DNA of 64,000 bases from Chitinispirillum alkaliphilum (GTDB taxonomy: Bacteria; Fibrobacterota; Chitinivibrionia; Chitinivibrionales; Chitinispirillaceae): NCBI GenBank assembly GCA_001045525.1, contig LDWW01000002.1:186001-250000 (forward strand), read 5' to 3'. Under the pieces are notes generated by a model. That model made no database searches and was not told the origin of the DNA. It saw only the letters and a list, made by a program, of their open reading frames with translations. The position numbers and the translations under genes are program-made. This document shows, piece after piece, positions 63,222 through 64,000 of the stretch. How positions within the stretch are numbered: the first letter of the stretch is position 1; each line of letters starts with the position of its first letter.

Positions 63222-64000
63222 ATGGATACTGGAACAGTTCTTCTTGCGTTTGGTCTTACTTTTCTGGCAGGTCTTTCAACTGTGGTCGGGTGTGTTTTTG
63301 CTTTTTTTGCCAAAACAACCAATACAAAGTTCCTCTCTGCCTCTCTTGGGTTCTCAGCGGGAGTGATGCTTTATATATCGTTTGTGGAGCTTTTGGCAGA
63401 AGCCAATGAGCATCTTAGCCAGCATGTGGGCGAAGCACGGGGCGAGCTTTACACTGTTTTGTCCTTCTTCGCTGGTGTAGCTATTATAGCAGTAATAGAC
63501 AAACTTATTCCCTCATTTGAGAACCCCCATGAACTGCACAAGGTCGAGGAGATAAGTAAAGTTGAGAAGATAAAAACTCAAAATGGCCTTCACAGGATGG
63601 GAGTATTTACCGCCTTGGCCATTGCGATACATAATTTTCCTGAAGGGCTTGTGACATTTACTGCAACTTTAGCAGATCCAGCACTTGGTATAAGCATAGC
63701 CATAGCCATTGCTATCCACAACATACCTGAAGGGATAGCCGTAGCGGTTCCGATTTACTATGCAACCGGAAGCAGGAAAAAGGCATTTTTATTCTCTTTT
63801 TTGGCCGGAATTGCAGAACCAATCGGAGCGTTGCTTGGATTTTTCCTTTTTCTCCATATTTTCAACGACATGATCCTTGGAATCATGTTTGCGTCTGTTG
63901 CGGGGATAATGGTATTTATTTCACTTGATGAACTGCTTCCTGCTGCAGAGCGTTACGGAGAGCATCATCTCTGCATCTACGGCCTGATTCTCGGAATGGT
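63222..64000 (+). CDS. ZIP-family metal transporter (ZupT-like), cut by window edge
   Basis: A membrane protein that probably imports zinc and other divalent metals. About 259 codons are visible from an ATG with AGAGG 6 bases upstream; the end is outside the window. The two metal-binding helices carry the diagnostic HNFPEG (about 145) and HNIPEG (about 175). A charged, His-containing loop (FENPHELHKVEEISKVEKIK, about 100-120) is typical of the variable region. These motifs place it in the ZupT/GufA branch. Confidence 0.93.
   Translation, partial: MDTGTVLLAFGLTFLAGLSTVVGCVFAFFAKTTNTKFLSASLGFSAGVMLYISFVELLAEANEHLSQHVGEARGELYTVLSFFAGVAIIAVIDKLIPSFENPHELHKVEEISKVEKIKTQNGLHRMGVFTALAIAIHNFPEGLVTFTATLADPALGISIAIAIAIHNIPEGIAVAVPIYYATGSRKKAFLFSFLAGIAEPIGALLGFFLFLHIFNDMILGIMFASVAGIMVFISLDELLPAAERYGEHHLCIYGLILGM

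Noticed and set aside
1-64000. CRISPR arrays, tRNA genes, prophage or intact insertion sequences
   Set aside because: I saw no spaced repeat array, no cloverleaf outside tmRNA, no integrase or transposase frame and no phage module in this window.

Overview
The window looks like chromosome of a Gram-negative, probably anaerobic bacterium of moderate to low GC. Evidence includes outer-membrane beta-barrel proteins ending in an aromatic residue, an LpxH-type lipid A hydrolase, a ferredoxin-linked 2-oxoacid oxidoreductase, a sodium-pump decarboxylase (oadGAB) and one secreted protein with a type IX secretion-like C-terminal tail. This mix fits the Fibrobacterota/Chitinivibrionia or a related FCB-group lineage. 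That placement is inference from gene content; no rRNA is present.

Layout. 1-7.0 kb: cell-envelope proteins (two TPR proteins, and a peptidase MA / beta-propeller / surface-antigen fusion). 7.1-14.2 kb: guaA and a one-direction heat-shock cluster groES-groEL-hrcA-grpE-dnaJ with a perfect CIRCE operator and no dnaK. 14.3-20.3 kb: TPR protein, IHF/HU, proC, rho, a PHP-like protein and the remnant of a methyltransferase gene. 20.3-24.2 kb: an HD-GYP phosphodiesterase and an aromatic amino acid block (trpB, aroG). Between trpB and aroG lie two tandem transcription attenuators, each with its own 33-codon leader peptide carrying a run of Phe, Tyr and Trp codons. 24.3-39.2 kb: a secreted amidohydrolase-like protein, then a signalling and lipid-chemistry island. 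The island holds a CqsA/LqsA-like alpha-oxoamine synthase, an acyl-carrier-like/receiver fusion, two GAF histidine kinases, a B12-binding radical SAM enzyme, an acyl-AMP ligase-like protein, an acyl carrier protein, a membrane class III cyclase, a PilZ-FeeM N-acyltransferase and a SAM methyltransferase. 39.2-51.1 kb: oadB-oadA-oadG, an eleven-PAS histidine kinase and korAB. 51.2-64 kb: tmRNA, a LacI regulator, htpG, uppP, a HIT protein, an LpxH-like hydrolase, several small or membrane proteins, a MATE exporter and a ZIP metal transporter that runs off the end.

How genes work together. HrcA encoded in the heat-shock cluster presumably represses groESL through the CIRCE site. The aroG leaders would couple DAHP synthase expression to charged aromatic tRNAs. 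The 25.6-38.8 kb island brings two different small-molecule synthase families together with an acyl carrier, an acyl-activating-like protein, two kinases and c-di-GMP or cyclic-nucleotide modules. My reading is a lipid-derived signal production and sensing system. Its parts are recognised families; the combination, and the system as such, is inference.
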